The notes beneath the pieces are model-generated. The model saw only the letters and a program-made list of their open reading frames with translations, was not told the origin of the DNA and did no database searches. DNA of 5,457 nt from Clostridia bacterium (GTDB lineage: Bacteria > Bacillota > Clostridia > Oscillospirales > Butyricicoccaceae): assembly GCA_017547995.1 (NCBI GenBank), contig JAFYNW010000391.1:1-5457 (forward strand), written 5' to 3'. The position numbers and the translations under genes are program-made. This document shows, piece by piece, positions 4,512-5,457 of this stretch (positions within the stretch are counted from its first letter, which is position 1; each line of letters starts with the position of its first letter).

Positions 4512-5457
4512 ATGAGATCAAACTTTGAATTCCTCTCCAGATACTGGCCTGAGATTGCCCAGCTTGGCATGAAGGCCGAAAGCTGTATATATTCCTCACA
4601 GGAGGAGTGTGCAGGCAGACTCTGGAGCTTTGCTGAAAAAATCATAACGGAGATTGCCTCCTGCGAAAATATCGCTCTTTACGATGACCTGACGGGCGAG
4701 GACTATATCAGAATCCTACGCAGGGAAGGCTTTTTGCCTGAAAGAATCGACGATATTCTTTTCGCATTGAAGAGCGCGAAGAATGACGCAAGATATGCAG
4801 AGAATACTCTAGGTGTCGATGCTGTGACTCTCGTCCGCATTGCACATAATCTCGCGAAATGGTTTATGGAGGTGTACGGCAACTGGAATTATATTCCGGA
4901 GGAATTCGTCGTGCCTGAAAAGGAAGAGCTTCAGTCTTATGAAAGCCTTGGTGTGATGGCGAATATTATGCCTGAAGTCCCTCAGGTGTCAGCAGGTGAG
5001 CGAAGCCGGAAGGCGGAGGCTGTGGCTGAAAATATCGCCCTGACAAAGGCGGAGGAAGAATATCTCATGCACAGACAGGTGCGTATCGAAAGCAACGTCC
5101 TGCCTGTAGTCCACTATGTCCTTCAGCAGAATAAGATTCCCGTCATCAGAAGCCTGACTGTCGTCAATAATTCCGACGCGCCTCTTGAAAATATTCAGCT
5201 TAAAATAAAGGCTCAGCCTGCAATGTGCCTTGAGCTTGTAAAGCATATCGATTACGTCCCTGCAAACAGCGTGCTTGAAGTGAAGGACGTACGTCTTGTG
5301 CTGAGCGCTGAGTATCTTGTCGGTGTCACAGAAAAAATCAATGGTCTTCTTTATCTTTCCCTTGAGAAGGATGAAAAGGTCATCTTTACAGATATAAAGG
5401 AAATCACAGTCCTTGCCCTCGACGAATGGCACGGCTCTTCATATTATCCTGACCTTA
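4512..5457 (+). CDS. DUF4145-type N-terminal region of a probable large DUF4011-like helicase/nuclease protein, partial
   Basis: The first 315 residues of a protein that runs off the right edge. Residues about 4-50 (NFEFLSRYWPEIAQLGMKAE onward) and the helical stretch to about 125, including REGFLPERIDDILF (71-84), match the DUF4145-type domain. That domain is found at the front of HsdR-like and other DNA-translocase proteins. A charged linker (about 131-185) follows. Residues about 188-308 form a beta-rich domain with VIRSLTVVNNSDAPLENIQL (211-230), KHIDYVP (244-250), VKDVRLVLSAEYL (257-269) and ALDEWHGSSYYP (302-313). I know this pattern from the N-terminus of very large DUF4011/DUF3320 helicase proteins, often ending in a Vsr-like nuclease. 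No helicase motif is inside the window, so the activity is inferred. It is probably cytosolic. The start is set by AAAGGGG (4498-4504) 7 nt before ATG. An in-frame ATG at 4452 would add 20 residues but lacks a ribosome binding site. The gene may be an antiphage defence gene. Confidence 0.72.
   Translation, partial: MRSNFEFLSRYWPEIAQLGMKAESCIYSSQEECAGRLWSFAEKIITEIASCENIALYDDLTGEDYIRILRREGFLPERIDDILFALKSAKNDARYAENTLGVDAVTLVRIAHNLAKWFMEVYGNWNYIPEEFVVPEKEELQSYESLGVMANIMPEVPQVSAGERSRKAEAVAENIALTKAEEEYLMHRQVRIESNVLPVVHYVLQQNKIPVIRSLTVVNNSDAPLENIQLKIKAQPAMCLELVKHIDYVPANSVLEVKDVRLVLSAEYLVGVTEKINGLLYLSLEKDEKVIFTDIKEITVLALDEWHGSSYYPDL

Noticed and set aside
4989..5432. Minus-strand open frame opposite the right-edge gene
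   Set aside because: The plus-strand frame shows recognisable domains continuing through this stretch; the minus translation shows no motif and no ribosome binding site.
1..5457. One combined defence island or operon
   Set aside because: Genes lie on both strands, each has its own promoter, and a housekeeping phosphate transporter with its own terminator separates the candidate defence gene from the others.

Overview
The window looks like chromosomal DNA from a low-to-moderate GC Gram-positive bacterium, most likely a gut Clostridia/Oscillospiraceae (Ruminococcus-like) species. The basis is the strong GGAGG-type ribosome binding sites, the sharp hairpin plus T-run terminators, the consensus TGnTATAAT promoters and the gene families. 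The organism call is inference; no marker gene is present.

Layout: five protein genes, each apparently its own transcription unit. Three lie on the minus strand in the left half. Read right to left these are: (i) a secreted or membrane-anchored, TPR-like protein of unknown function (1356-2297); (ii) a stand-alone proteasome-like (Ntn-hydrolase fold) protein that would expose Ser2 as nucleophile after Met removal (494-1207); (iii) a calcineurin-like metallophosphoesterase cut by the left edge (1-434). Two lie on the plus strand in the right half: a Na+/phosphate cotransporter fused to a PhoU-like domain (2558-4318), and the first 315 codons of a large protein (4512 to the right edge). The N-terminal domains of this last protein match those I know from very large DUF4145/DUF4011-type helicase-nuclease proteins, some of which are antiphage defence genes.

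Regulation is unusually legible. All five genes have a perfect TGnTATAAT extended -10 element upstream, and three share the 11-mer TATGGTATAAT. Hairpin terminators follow the proteasome-like gene, the TPR gene and the transporter. The divergent 260-bp gap between the TPR gene and the transporter carries back-to-back promoters. The last gene has a GC-rich leader able to form mutually exclusive hairpins just before its ribosome binding site.

There is no operon or shared pathway tying these genes together. The most interesting items are the Ser-type proteasome homologue with altered auxiliary catalytic positions, and the truncated right-edge gene. No RNA genes, CRISPR arrays, insertion sequences or attachment sites were seen, and no stretch over 300 bases lacks a gene.
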